From contig JBMHDH010000027.1 of the NCBI GenBank assembly GCA_049889495.1, positions 1-64,000 on the forward strand: a stretch of 64,000 bases of DNA, in the 5' to 3' direction. The stretch is from UBA685 sp049889495 (GTDB taxonomy: Bacteria; Pseudomonadota; Alphaproteobacteria; Puniceispirillales; Puniceispirillaceae). Positions 7,899 to 17,675 of this stretch are shown here, piece after piece. Every line of letters begins with the position of its first letter. Position 1 is the stretch's first letter. A program made the position numbers and the translations under genes. The notes beneath the pieces are model-generated. The model was given only the letters and a program-made list of their open reading frames with translations, made no database searches and was not told the origin of the DNA.

Positions 7899-10520
7899 AT
7901 GAAACTTGTCATTGTCGAATCACCTGCCAAGGCAAAGACCATCAACAAATATTTGGGTGATGACTATCAGGTGATGGCCTCTTATGGTCATATTCGCGAC
8001 TTACCCTCAAAAGATGGCTCGGTAAAACCAGATGATGATTTTGCCATGGCGTGGCAATTATCAGATGGCGCAGGGCCGCGCTTAACCAGCTTGAAAAAAG
8101 CCGTCAAATCATCTGATGCTGTTATTCTGGCAACTGACCCTGACAGAGAAGGCGAAGCCATTAGCTGGCATTTGCAGGAGATTTTCAACGAAGCCAATTT
8201 GCTAGCTGGCAAGACAGTTCAACGTGTGGTGTTTAACGAAGTGACCAAAACCGCCATTTTGCGCGCGATGGAACAACCGCGTGATTTGGACACCAATTTG
8301 GTGAATGCCTATCTGGCGCGTCGTGCCCTTGATTATCTGGTGGGGTTTGGTATATCTCCCATTTTGTGGCGCAAATTACCAGGGGCCAGATCTGCGGGAC
8401 GTGTGCAATCTGTGGCCCTGCGTTTGATTGTGCAACGTGAAAGCGAAATTGAATCATTTAAATCAGATGAATATTGGGATATTGAAGGACAATTTCTCTC
8501 TCAATCTGGCAAAAAGCTGCGGGCAAGCCTGACGCATCTTGATGGGGAAAAGTTAAAAAAATTATCGCTTCGTAATGAAGCGATGGCGCAAGATGCGGTG
8601 GCAAAATTGCAAGCGCAAAATTGGCATGTGGCAGATATCAAAACAAAACGAACACAACGCCACCCTGCCCCGCCTTTTACGACCTCTACCTTGCAACAAG
8701 AAGCCTCTCGTAAATTGGGCTTTTCTGCGACACGCACCATGCAAATCGCGCAAAAGCTTTATGAAGGCATGTCACTTGGCGCAGATACCACGGGACTGAT
8801 CACCTATATGAGAACCGATGGCGTGCAAATGTCCATGGAAGCTGTCCATGCGTTACGCAATCAAATCACAGATCAATATGGCGCTGATTATTTGCCTGAG
8901 AAGCCGCGCTTTTATAAAAGCAAAGCTGCCAATTCCCAAGAAGCGCATGAAGCGGTGCGTCCGACAGATTTCAAACGCACGCCTGATAAGATGCGCAAAT
9001 ATCTAGATCATGATCAATTCCGCCTCTATGAGTTGATCTGGAAACGTGCCATGGCAAGCCAATTTGCGTCAGCTCAGCTTGATCAGACCACCATTGAATT
9101 GGCAAGCCAAGATGCCAAACACCAGATGAAGGCCACAGGGTCAGTGATTGTGTTTGACGGCTTTTTATCGCTTTATTTCGAAAGCAAAGATGAAGAGCAA
9201 GATGAAGGGAAAGGCACGCACGAGAAAAGCGATAAGCATGAAAAAGATATGATCTTACCTGCCTTAAAAGCGGGCGAAGATATGCGCTTGCAAGACACCT
9301 CGCCTGAACAGCATTTCACACAGCCACCGCCGCGTTACACAGATGCCAGCCTTGTCAAAGAGCTTGAAGCAAAAGGCATTGGCCGCCCATCTACCTATGC
9401 CTCGATTCTGCAATTGCTGGAAAAGCGCGGCTATGTGGCCAAAGATAAAAACCGCTTTTTCACAGAACATCGCGGTCGCCTCACCTCCAGCTTTTTAGAA
9501 AATTTCTTTGATCGCTATGTAGAATATGATTTCACAGCCGCGCTTGAAACCAAGCTTGATGATGTCTCAGCAGGTGCGATGCCGTATAAAAGATTGCTTG
9601 CTGAATTTTGGGGTGATTTCAAGCTGGCCCTTGATGACACCAAGGAATTGCGCATCACAGATGTGTTAAATCACTTGGATGCTGATTTAGAACAAGTCTT
9701 TTTCAAACCAGATGAAAATGGTGAAATCAAGCGGCAATGCCAAAAATGCCAGACAGGACGTCTTGGCTTGAAATTAGGCAAATATGGCGCCTTTATTGGC
9801 TGTTCGAATTATCCTGAATGTGGCTTTACACGCCAAATCAACACCATCGAGGGAGATGATGACACCACGCTAGACGAAAAACAGCTTGGTGACAATCAAG
9901 AGGGTTTGCCGATCTTTTTGCGCAAAGGGCCTTATGGGTTTTATGTGCAAGCAGGCGCGCTAGAAGAAAAAAAGCCAAAACGTATGGCCGTGCCAAAAGG
10001 TTATGCGCCCGCAAATGTTGATCTAGACTATGCGATGGGCTTATTATCCTTGCCGCGTGAAATTGGCGAACATCCCGAGACGCGCGATATGATTGAAGCC
10101 AGCATTGGCCGCTTTGGTCCCTATCTGAAATATCAGGGGAAATTTGCCTCATTGCCAAAGGATGAGGATGTCTTGGCAATTGGCATTAACAGAGCCGTTG
10201 ACATACTTGCCGAGGCCGCGAAAAAGGCAGGTCGCACGCTTGGCGATCATCCAGATGGTGGGGTGGTTGAATTGAAAAAAGGACGGTTTGGCCCTTATAT
10301 CGAGCATAATAAATTGCGGGCCCCTGTGCCACGCGGTACAGATATGGAGACCATCACCCTAGAAATGGGGCTTGAATGGCTTGCCAAAAAAGCCGCAGCG
10401 CCTGCTAAAAAGACGGCCAAGAAAGCTGCCAAGAAGGCTGCGAAAAAGAAAACAGCTGCCAAAAAGAAACCCGCTAAAAAAGCAGCTGCGAAAAAAGGCG
10501 CAAAGGCGAAAGCCGAGTGA
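7899..10520 (+). CDS. topA: DNA topoisomerase I
   Basis: This type IA topoisomerase relaxes negative supercoils. The 873 residues run in the usual order: Toprim domain with ESPAKAKTI and DPDREGEA, the active-site block ITYMRTDG holding the catalytic Tyr, and one four-cysteine zinc module (CQKC...GC...C, about 605-645). Repeats resembling LKKGRFGPYIEH follow. The last roughly 45 residues are a Lys/Ala-rich tail (KKTAKKAAKK type), a basic extension frequent in this group. The stop overlaps the rnr start codon as GTGA, so the two genes are coupled. Confidence 0.98.
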   Translation: MKLVIVESPAKAKTINKYLGDDYQVMASYGHIRDLPSKDGSVKPDDDFAMAWQLSDGAGPRLTSLKKAVKSSDAVILATDPDREGEAISWHLQEIFNEANLLAGKTVQRVVFNEVTKTAILRAMEQPRDLDTNLVNAYLARRALDYLVGFGISPILWRKLPGARSAGRVQSVALRLIVQRESEIESFKSDEYWDIEGQFLSQSGKKLRASLTHLDGEKLKKLSLRNEAMAQDAVAKLQAQNWHVADIKTKRTQRHPAPPFTTSTLQQEASRKLGFSATRTMQIAQKLYEGMSLGADTTGLITYMRTDGVQMSMEAVHALRNQITDQYGADYLPEKPRFYKSKAANSQEAHEAVRPTDFKRTPDKMRKYLDHDQFRLYELIWKRAMASQFASAQLDQTTIELASQDAKHQMKATGSVIVFDGFLSLYFESKDEEQDEGKGTHEKSDKHEKDMILPALKAGEDMRLQDTSPEQHFTQPPPRYTDASLVKELEAKGIGRPSTYASILQLLEKRGYVAKDKNRFFTEHRGRLTSSFLENFFDRYVEYDFTAALETKLDDVSAGAMPYKRLLAEFWGDFKLALDDTKELRITDVLNHLDADLEQVFFKPDENGEIKRQCQKCQTGRLGLKLGKYGAFIGCSNYPECGFTRQINTIEGDDDTTLDEKQLGDNQEGLPIFLRKGPYGFYVQAGALEEKKPKRMAVPKGYAPANVDLDYAMGLLSLPREIGEHPETRDMIEASIGRFGPYLKYQGKFASLPKDEDVLAIGINRAVDILAEAAKKAGRTLGDHPDGGVVELKKGRFGPYIEHNKLRAPVPRGTDMETITLEMGLEWLAKKAAAPAKKTAKKAAKKAAKKKTAAKKKPAKKAAAKKGAKAKAE

Positions 10521-12745
10521 ATAAGATAACACAAGAAGCGGTTTTATCTTGCTTGCAAGACTCCCCTGCTCCTCTTTACTTAAGAGAAATTGCAAAAGCC
10601 TTATCCTTATCACCTGCGGCGCGCGAAGAGCTGAAACCGCTGATTGCAGCTATGGCATCTGACGGGCTGATCCATGTTGATGAACGCCGCCTGATCCGCT
10701 TGCCAACCCATATGCCAGAAGTGTGCATGGCTGAGGTGCTAGCCTATGATGATGATGGTTATGGCAGCATTCGCATCTTATCAGATGATATTTCTGAAGA
10801 GCTGATTGCACGAAGTGACATTATGCTGGCTCCCGAAAGAAAGCGCGGCCGCATTCCACGCATTGGGGCCAAAATATTGGTGCGCATGACAGCCTATGGC
10901 CCTGACCAATATGAAGCGCGCGTCTTGCGCATTCTGCCTGATCGCAAAGAAACCATCTTTGGCCGCATTGTTGCCTTTCGCGGTGGGTTTGGCATTGAAG
11001 TCGCCGAAAAAGGCGCACGGCAAATTGTACCTTTGGCCCCTGATGGGGATGCCCCACAGCTTGATGATTTGATCGAAGCAGAGTTTCTGCCAGCCAAAGG
11101 GCGCATCTCTAAAACAGCAAAAATGATTAAAAATTTTGGCTCGGGTGAGACAGCTGATGCCTATATTCAACTGGCGATTGCCGAATTTGGTATCCCGCAT
11201 ATCTTTTCAGATAGTATCTTGCAAAGCACCGCTCATGCCACAGTGCCAGAGCAAGCGCAGCGCGTTGATTTACGCGACTTGCCTTTGGTGACGATTGATG
11301 GGGCTGATGCCAAAGATTTTGATGATGCGGTATTTGCAGAACCTGTATCAGGCGGCTGGCGTCTGATTGTCGCAATTGCTGATGTCTCTGCCTATGTCAC
11401 AGCTGGATCAGAATTGGATATCGAAGCGCAGAAAAGAGGAAATTCTGTCTATTTACCAGGCACTGTCATCCCGATGTTACCAGAATCTCTGTCAAATGGG
11501 GTCTGCTCGCTTGTGCCGCATGAAGATCGGGCATCGCTTGCGGTGGAGATCTTCATTGATGAGGCTGGTGTGAAGCAATCACATCGCTTTATGCGGTGCC
11601 TGATTACCTCTCATGCGCGTTTGATTTATGATGATGTACAAGCGGTCTATGAAGGCACGCTTGACGAAGATGCCATTGGGGCGCCTGCAGGTGCGTTGCA
11701 TCATTTATTTGGCGTTTGGCACCTTTTGCATGCCATGCGTGAACAAAGAGGCACGTTAAATCTGTCTGTGCCTGAAAAACGGGTGATGTTATCTGAAAGC
11801 GGAAAACCAGCAGAGATCACCGTCAGAGAGCAAAAGCCAGCCCATCAATTAATCGAAGAATTCATGATTTTGGCCAATATCTGTGCCGCTGAAGAATTAG
11901 AAGCCAAGCAAGCCGCTTGTGTTTATCGCACCCATGACAGGCCAGATATGGAAAAAATTGAAGGCTTGCGCGAATTGGCAGAAGCACTCGAAATTCCCTT
12001 TGCCAAAGGGCAAGTTATCACGCCGCATCGTTTCAACCAATTATTGGCCTCAGTCAAAGACACAGCTGAAGAACAGATGGTCAATGATGCGGTATTGCGG
12101 TGCCAATCACGCGCGGTCTATGATTGTGAAAATAACGGGCATTATGGCCTATCTTTGACACGCTATGCGCATTTTACATCACCCATCAGACGTTATGCCG
12201 ATTTATTGGTGCATCGTGCCATTATTGAGACCAACCGCCTTGGTCCTGAAAGGCAATTGGTACAAAACCGCGATGAATTGCGCGCGCTTTGTGGCCAGAT
12301 CAGCGCATCAGAACAAGTCGCCGCCAAAGCGGAAAGACGCACCACAGACAGGCTGATCGCTGTCCTTTACCAACCACAAATTGGCCGTCAATGTGATGCC
12401 ACCATCACAGGCCTAGCCAATTTCGGCCTGTTTGCCAGCTTTGATGATCGCGCCGCAGAAGGCTTTATCCCTTTCCGATCATTGCCCGAAGATTTTTACG
12501 AATTGGATCATGGCAATAGCCGTCTGGCTGGCAGGCGTTATGGCACGGTATTCAAGCTAGGTGATGTGATCACTGTTCAAATTCAATCTGTTGAACCAGC
12601 TTCTGGCGGTATTTTATTGACCTATCTTGATGGCGGCACAACTGATAAACGGGTGATCAAATCAAAGAAACGTCGTCATGGCGCCCAAAATGGCAAGAAA
12701 TCAGCCCCCAAAAAGGCCGCAAAACGAAGCAAAAGACGCCGCTAA
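10517..12745 (+). CDS. rnr: Ribonuclease R
   Basis: RNase R is a processive 3'-5' exoribonuclease that degrades structured RNA. The 742-residue protein has an N-terminal winged-helix and cold-shock region, the RNB catalytic core with DGADAKDFDDAV (metal-binding aspartates, about residues 260-271), TSPIRRYADLLVHR near 555-570, and a C-terminal S1 domain ending in a Lys/Arg-rich tail. The start is GTG at 10517 inside the topA stop. About 100 bases separate it from rpmG. Confidence 0.97.
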   Translation: MNKITQEAVLSCLQDSPAPLYLREIAKALSLSPAAREELKPLIAAMASDGLIHVDERRLIRLPTHMPEVCMAEVLAYDDDGYGSIRILSDDISEELIARSDIMLAPERKRGRIPRIGAKILVRMTAYGPDQYEARVLRILPDRKETIFGRIVAFRGGFGIEVAEKGARQIVPLAPDGDAPQLDDLIEAEFLPAKGRISKTAKMIKNFGSGETADAYIQLAIAEFGIPHIFSDSILQSTAHATVPEQAQRVDLRDLPLVTIDGADAKDFDDAVFAEPVSGGWRLIVAIADVSAYVTAGSELDIEAQKRGNSVYLPGTVIPMLPESLSNGVCSLVPHEDRASLAVEIFIDEAGVKQSHRFMRCLITSHARLIYDDVQAVYEGTLDEDAIGAPAGALHHLFGVWHLLHAMREQRGTLNLSVPEKRVMLSESGKPAEITVREQKPAHQLIEEFMILANICAAEELEAKQAACVYRTHDRPDMEKIEGLRELAEALEIPFAKGQVITPHRFNQLLASVKDTAEEQMVNDAVLRCQSRAVYDCENNGHYGLSLTRYAHFTSPIRRYADLLVHRAIIETNRLGPERQLVQNRDELRALCGQISASEQVAAKAERRTTDRLIAVLYQPQIGRQCDATITGLANFGLFASFDDRAAEGFIPFRSLPEDFYELDHGNSRLAGRRYGTVFKLGDVITVQIQSVEPASGGILLTYLDGGTTDKRVIKSKKRRHGAQNGKKSAPKKAAKRSKRRR

Positions 12746-12847
12746 AAACGACAAGTGCCATCATAACAGAAGCTTGTTGACTTTCTGTTCCAAATAACGC
12801 ATGTTGCGGCCTCAGATTTAGACCTCTTATTTTTTGGGATGAGAATT

Positions 12848-13015
12848 ATGGCGAAGCCAGCAACATTACAGATTAGACTAGTGAGCACTGCTGATACTGG
12901 CTATTTTTACGTGACAAAAAAGAACCCACGTACAAAGCCTGAAAAGCTAGAATTGAAAAAATATGACCCACGTGCGCGCAAGCATGTGATTTTCAAAGAA
13001 GCAAAAATCAAGTAG
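12848..13015 (+). CDS. rpmG: 50S ribosomal protein L33
   Basis: The 55-residue reading frame starts MAKPATLQIRLVSTADTGYF and ends KHVIFKEAKIK, matching the proteobacterial L33 pattern (TGYFYVTKKNPRTKPEKLELKKYDP). It lacks the CxxC pairs of the zinc-binding L33 type. It sits between rnr and a ROK kinase, as in many alphaproteobacteria. Identity is certain despite the small size. Confidence 0.97.
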   Translation: MAKPATLQIRLVSTADTGYFYVTKKNPRTKPEKLELKKYDPRARKHVIFKEAKIK

Positions 13016-13031
13016 TATAAGGTTACTTGTT

Positions 13032-13943
13032 ATGACAATGCGTCTCGGCGTTGACCTTGGCGGAACAAAGATTGAAGCCGCCATCCTCGATGATAGCGGC
13101 TCTTTTATTTGCCGCGAGAGGGTTGCCACCCCTAAAGATTATAGCGATGTCATTCGCGCCATCAAAGAGTTATGCGAGCAGGTATCAGATGCCCATGGGT
13201 ATAGCGGCCCTTTGGGAATCTGCACGCCAGGCAGCATCTCAAACAAAACAGGCTTAATGCAGGGCTCGAATTCACAATCATTGAACGGCAAAGATGTGGT
13301 TCATGATCTGCAGGCCGCGTTAAACCGCCCAGTTAAGATTGCTAATGATGCCAATTGTTTTGCCCTGTCAGAAGCCATAGATGGCGCTGGTGCAGGATGC
13401 CATGCCGTATTTGGTGTTATCATTGGCACAGGTTGTGGTGGCGGCATTGTGATTGATGAAAAAATTGTGGGCGGTGTAAACGGGATTGCAGGCGAATGGG
13501 GCCATGTGCCCCTGCCTTGGCCAGTTGACCATGAATTTGACGGCCATGATTGCTGGTGTGGCAAAACAGGGTGCCTTGAGACCTATATTTCTGGCACAGG
13601 CCTTGAACTTGATTATTTCCGCATCACCAATGATAAAATCCCAGCCAAAGAGATTCTGGCAAAAGCAGAGGCAGGCGACATTGTCGCTGAATCTGTTATT
13701 CAAGTTCTAGAAGATAGAATCGGCCGTGGTCTTGCCATGGTGATAAACATTCTTGACCCAGATGCGATTGTGCTTGGGGGCGGCTTGTCAAATATTGATC
13801 GCCTTTACACAAATGTGCCACGGAAATGGCCTGGCTATGTGTTTTCAAATGCGATTGAAACTAAGCTATTAAAGCCAAAATATGGTGATTCTAGCGGGAT
13901 TAGAGGCGCGGCTTATTTGTTCCGCGACAAAGATAACGCATAA
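13032..13943 (+). CDS. ROK-family sugar kinase
   Basis: This 303-residue protein belongs to the ROK family of ATP-dependent kinases for sugars such as glucose, fructose or N-acetylglucosamine. It has the N-terminal phosphate-binding motif GVDLGGTKIEAA, the catalytic-region sequence ANDANCFALSEA, and the zinc-binding signature GHDCWCGKTGCLE (about residues 174-186). The start at 13032 has AAGG nine bases upstream; a second ATG at 13038 is possible. It lies 16 bases after rpmG. The exact substrate cannot be read from sequence; fructokinase, glucokinase and GlcNAc kinase are all possible. Confidence 0.9.
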   Translation: MTMRLGVDLGGTKIEAAILDDSGSFICRERVATPKDYSDVIRAIKELCEQVSDAHGYSGPLGICTPGSISNKTGLMQGSNSQSLNGKDVVHDLQAALNRPVKIANDANCFALSEAIDGAGAGCHAVFGVIIGTGCGGGIVIDEKIVGGVNGIAGEWGHVPLPWPVDHEFDGHDCWCGKTGCLETYISGTGLELDYFRITNDKIPAKEILAKAEAGDIVAESVIQVLEDRIGRGLAMVINILDPDAIVLGGGLSNIDRLYTNVPRKWPGYVFSNAIETKLLKPKYGDSSGIRGAAYLFRDKDNA

Positions 13944-13958
13944 AGCAACAGCGCGCGC

Positions 13959-14813
13959 CTAACAAGAAGGCAGCGCTTCTGCTTTGATATCATCTATATC
14001 AGCTTGCAAGATAAAATCGCCATAATCGACTGTGTAATAAGGCACTACCCCATTCTTTTGCATCTGGAATGAGATCTCATAAGATGGTACCCCATCGGTA
14101 CTTTTCGGGTCAAAATAAGCAATATTAACAGGATAATAAGATGCCATCAGCAAATCTGATTGGGTATCATTATTATCTGCGGTCTGTTCTTTGCCGATCA
14201 CCACGCTGATTTTCTTCAACGCATCATCTGGCTTTGCCCCAAAAAAGATATGGCTGGTATAAAAGCTATCGCCTGCCTCAGCCCGTGCTAAGATTTCTAG
14301 CGTATTGGCAATGGGAAATACCGTATCTTCTGGCAATGTCACGGCATTATCTGGCGCAATGGAAAAGAACGCAGATCCAGATGGGCTATCTTGCGATGCT
14401 GTCGCCCCAGATGACAATTCCGCAAAGCCATCAAATGTTATCGGCTTGTCATAGCTTGTGCGTTCATCAATGGTAAAGCTGAATAATGAGCCAGCATCAT
14501 TTTCAAAAGAATCAAATAACGAGGCAAGGTAAATTTCATTGCCATCTTCAAATACCATTTGCATCAAGTAATCTTCAGCTGATTTCCAGCCATCGCATTC
14601 TTTTATCATGCTAAATTGTGTACGGCCTTTGATTTCGCTGATTTGCGATTCCTGACTGGCTTGTTTTAATTTCAATTGGTATGTCACTTGGTGGGGCACA
14701 AGCTCATAAGCGAAAGCTGGCGCGCCAGACAGACAAGCGGTCATCATTGTCATAATCCAATAGCGTTGATACTGAGAGCCAGACTGCGATAAATTCATCC
14801 TATAAATCCACAT
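13959..14813 (-). CDS. eipB: EipB-like periplasmic envelope integrity protein (DUF1849)
   Basis: This resembles the alphaproteobacterial EipB/DUF1849 family, secreted beta-spiral proteins needed for cell envelope integrity in Brucella. An N-terminal signal peptide ends APAFA (about residue 35), followed by YELVPHQVTYQLKL and, near the end, YEISFQMQKNGV and VDYGDFILQADI. Two mature-region cysteines stand out, Cys73 (KECDGW) and the C-terminal Cys284 (ALPSC), matching the conserved disulfide pair of EipB. The alternative start at 14798 would shorten the leader by five residues. It is convergent with the ROK kinase. Confidence 0.8.
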   Translation of the reverse strand: MWIYRMNLSQSGSQYQRYWIMTMMTACLSGAPAFAYELVPHQVTYQLKLKQASQESQISEIKGRTQFSMIKECDGWKSAEDYLMQMVFEDGNEIYLASLFDSFENDAGSLFSFTIDERTSYDKPITFDGFAELSSGATASQDSPSGSAFFSIAPDNAVTLPEDTVFPIANTLEILARAEAGDSFYTSHIFFGAKPDDALKKISVVIGKEQTADNNDTQSDLLMASYYPVNIAYFDPKSTDGVPSYEISFQMQKNGVVPYYTVDYGDFILQADIDDIKAEALPSC

Positions 14814-14934
14814 CTTATTTCAAAGACCAATTACATCCCCCGCTTGAGATTTAAACCTAGACATTCAGAGATCAAAATCAAGGATTAGTCATAAATTGCC
14901 AGATAAGATCATTTCACCTGACGGATTTAGCGGT

Positions 14935-14962
14935 TTGTCTTAGTTCCGAAATACACTATGCT
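14935..14962 (+). promoter_or_regulatory. Candidate promoter giving a near-leaderless rnd transcript
   Basis: TTGTCT (14935-14940) and TATGCT (14957-14962) are separated by 16 bases. The -10 box ends six bases before the rnd ATG at 14969, so transcription would begin at or beside the start codon. No Shine-Dalgarno sequence is visible. The promoter is inferred from sequence alone. Confidence 0.35.
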
Positions 14963-14968
14963 TGTAAT

Positions 14969-16126
14969 ATGTCTGTTATCCCATCTGTTATCACCAAACA
15001 ATCTGATCTCTCTGATGCCTTGGCCATCATTGCCAAAGGGGCGTCTTTTGCGATTGATACCGAATTTATGCGGGAAAAAACCTATTACCCGCAATTATGC
15101 CTTATCCAAATCGCTGGCAATGGCATTGTGTTTGCCATTGACCCTTTGGTTGATGATCTTGACCTGCATGGTTTATGGGATCTGCTAGATAACCCTGACA
15201 TTACTAAGGTGTTTCATGCTGGCAGACAAGATGTTGAAATTTTCTATCATCTAACTGGTCGCATCCCTCGAACCATTTTTGACAGTCAAATTGCGGCGAT
15301 GGTTTGTGGTCTTGGGGATCAGGTCGGCTATGACAAGCTGGTTAAGCATTTTTTAAATAAGCAAATTGATAAATCATCTCGTTTTACAGATTGGTCAAAA
15401 CGCCCGCTATCTAACAAGCAAATTGCCTATGCGCTTGATGATGTGATCCATTTGGAGAAAATCTATCCCATGTTGCTTTCCGCTTTGGAAAAAGACAATA
15501 AATTAGACTGGATTACAGGCGAAGTTACCAAATTAACCGCGCTCGACACCTATCAAATTGACCCTGAGACCATTTATAAGCGGATCAAAATTAAGACCAA
15601 TAAGCCACATACATTGAATAGGTTGAAATATCTGGCGGCCTTTCGGGAACGGGAATGCCAAAAGCGTGACCTGCCCCGCAACCGTTTTATTAAAGATGAA
15701 ACCTTAATGGATCTGGCAGCCACAGGTCCGACCTCATTAGAGGCATTGTCAAAAATTCGGGGCCTTGGCAATCAAAAACAAGGCTGGTTGGCCAATCAAT
15801 TGCTCGATGTGATTAAAAAAGCAGATGCCAGTGACAAAGCAAGCTGGCCTGTCATTGCACCAACAACCAGAAAGGAACGACCACCAGTGGCGGTTCTAGA
15901 ATTGCTGCGGGTGCTATTAAAACATGTCAGCGATCAAAGCGGCATCGCCCCGCGCCTAATCGCCTCAGCCGCAGATCTAGAAGAATTAGCGCTTTCAGAT
16001 GACAAAAACCAGCCTGTCTTACAAGGCTGGCGTGGTGAGGTATTTGGCCAAAAGGCCCTTGATCTGAAATCAGGAAAAATGGCCTTATCTTTATCCAATA
16101 ACCATTTGCGGTTCTTTGATATCTAG
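14969..16126 (+). CDS. rnd: Ribonuclease D
   Basis: RNase D is a 3'-5' exonuclease that trims tRNA precursors. The 385 residues contain the DEDD nuclease motifs: FAIDTEFMREKTYYP (Exo I, about 26-40), HAGRQDVEIF (Exo II, about 85) and YALDDVIHL (Exo III, about 155), followed by an HRDC domain (about 210-290) and a C-terminal helical region. It is divergent from eipB with 155 bases between them. Confidence 0.96.
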   Translation: MSVIPSVITKQSDLSDALAIIAKGASFAIDTEFMREKTYYPQLCLIQIAGNGIVFAIDPLVDDLDLHGLWDLLDNPDITKVFHAGRQDVEIFYHLTGRIPRTIFDSQIAAMVCGLGDQVGYDKLVKHFLNKQIDKSSRFTDWSKRPLSNKQIAYALDDVIHLEKIYPMLLSALEKDNKLDWITGEVTKLTALDTYQIDPETIYKRIKIKTNKPHTLNRLKYLAAFRERECQKRDLPRNRFIKDETLMDLAATGPTSLEALSKIRGLGNQKQGWLANQLLDVIKKADASDKASWPVIAPTTRKERPPVAVLELLRVLLKHVSDQSGIAPRLIASAADLEELALSDDKNQPVLQGWRGEVFGQKALDLKSGKMALSLSNNHLRFFDI

Positions 16127-16165
16127 CCCTTTGAAGCGCTATCTGCGCCGCATTTCAACACGATA

Positions 16166-16947
16166 TTATAATGTGGCGTTAAAAGCGCCGCCATCCATCA
16201 AAATATTTTGCCCTGTGATATAGCCAGATTGCGCGGCACATAACCACGCGCAAGCCATACCAAATTCGTCAATATCACCAAGACGTTTGGCAGGGTTGCG
16301 CTCTTCTAGGATCTGTCGCATCTCAGGCTTGCTGATATTTTGCGTCTTAGCAGAATTGGCAATCAAAGTTTCAATACGATCTGTGTTAAATTGACCTGGC
16401 AATAAGCCATTAATGGTTACATTATGCGCCGCAACCTCTCTTAATATGCCAGCAACCAAGCCTGTTAAGCCTGCACGTGCCCCATAGGACAGCCCCAAAG
16501 CAGGAATAGGGGATTTCACAGACCCTGAGGTGATATTCACGATACGGCCAAATTTCCGTTCAATCATGGGATCCACCACCGCTTTGATCAATTCAAACGC
16601 GGTTAACATATTGGCTTCAATGGCATTCATCAAATCATCACGTGACCAGTCTCTGAAATTACCAGGTGGTGGGCGCCTGCGTTATTCACCAAAATATCAA
16701 TCTGCCCTGCTGTATCAAGGGCGGCGTTGCGCCCGTCTTTTGTTGTGATATCACAAGCCACGGCTTGCACAGATACACCTGTTTCATCGCGTATCACTTG
16801 CGCGGCTTCTTCAAGCGTCTCAGCGGTTCTGGCACACATCACAATATCCACACCAGCGCGCGCCAATGCTTGCGCACAGCCAAAACCCAATCCTTTAGAT
16901 GAGGCACAAACCAATGCTGTTTTGCCAGCAATTCCAAAATCAATCAT
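16166..16947 (-). pseudogene. SDR-family oxidoreductase broken by a single-base frameshift
   Basis: Two overlapping frames together make one short-chain dehydrogenase of about 260 residues. The first (16947 down to 16630) has GKTALVCASSKGLGFG and DILVNNAGA, then turns to nonsense and stops. The second continues with PPPGNFRDWSRDD read in the other frame, then RFGRIVNITS and a C-terminal ILMDGGAFNATL. Adding one C to the CCC run (minus strand, plus 16671-16673) restores NNAGAPPPGNFRDW. It may be a true mutation or a homopolymer sequencing error. The expected YxxxK reads SYGARAGLTG, as in an atypical SDR subgroup. Its start overlaps the hdaA stop (ATGA). Confidence 0.85.
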
Positions 16948-17642
16948 CTGTCAGTCTCTTCTTCAAAATTTAACGATGTTTGCTGAGATTCAAAAATCCC
17001 ACGCACCAAAGCAATGGTAACAGGCTTTTTTTGCGCCAAAGAAATCTTATCAATCTCATAGGCCAATTCTGCCACCGCTTCATAGCTTCGCTCGACACGT
17101 GATAGGATATAGTTCAATACCGCTTCAGAAACAGAGCATTGGCGTTCAGCAAAATAGGTTTCAAGCAAAGCTGCCAATAAATGATCATCTGGCAAATACA
17201 CCTCTTGGCACGGCAAGGACCGACAGCGCGAGGCCAAATCAGGCACCTGCCATGGCATTTGTGAGACAGGCTCTTTTGACAGCATAAGGGCTGATTTTTG
17301 TGTTTCTGCTAAATAATTAAAAAAATGAAACACCGCTTCTTCAGAAAAACCCGAGGAAGGCGATAGATCATCTAAGATATAACCATCGGCTGCCTCTAGT
17401 GCGGCGCGGTCAAATTCGCGCAATTGCGTCAGGCTAATAATCGTTTTATTGGCGGCATAGATCTTGCCAAGATGGCTTTTTCCACATCCTTTTGGGCCAA
17501 AAATATTGATACTGCGATAGGGCAATGGCCAATCAGGCCATTTGACAATCCAGTCATAAGCCAATTGATTTGCTTCACTGACAAAATAATCTTTCACCGC
17601 ATCAGAGCGGGGTAATATCAGCGTTAATGGTATTTGCGACAT
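16944..17642 (-). CDS. hdaA: Hda-like DnaA regulatory inactivator (HdaA)
   Basis: This AAA+ protein of 232 residues is related to the ATPase domain of DnaA without the DNA-binding domain. Such proteins (Hda/HdaA) act with the sliding clamp to make DnaA hydrolyse ATP after replication starts. The N-terminus MSQIPLTLILP resembles the clamp-binding peptide. FGPKGCGKSHLG is Walker A and GYILDDLSP Walker B; SRCRSLPCQEVYLPDD lies in the sensor region. The ATG at 17642 is preferred over one seven codons upstream because it places the clamp motif at the extreme N-terminus. It lies between a DUF2066-like gene and the broken SDR gene. Confidence 0.85.
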   Translation of the reverse strand: MSQIPLTLILPRSDAVKDYFVSEANQLAYDWIVKWPDWPLPYRSINIFGPKGCGKSHLGKIYAANKTIISLTQLREFDRAALEAADGYILDDLSPSSGFSEEAVFHFFNYLAETQKSALMLSKEPVSQMPWQVPDLASRCRSLPCQEVYLPDDHLLAALLETYFAERQCSVSEAVLNYILSRVERSYEAVAELAYEIDKISLAQKKPVTIALVRGIFESQQTSLNFEEETDR

Positions 17643-17675
17643 GTCAAAATTGCCCTTTTTCACGCATCAAAGCCG

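Noticed and set aside
10295..10613. Hydrophobic antisense frames opposite the topA tail
   Set aside because: They arise from the complement of Lys/Ala codons and have no ribosome binding site or family resemblance.
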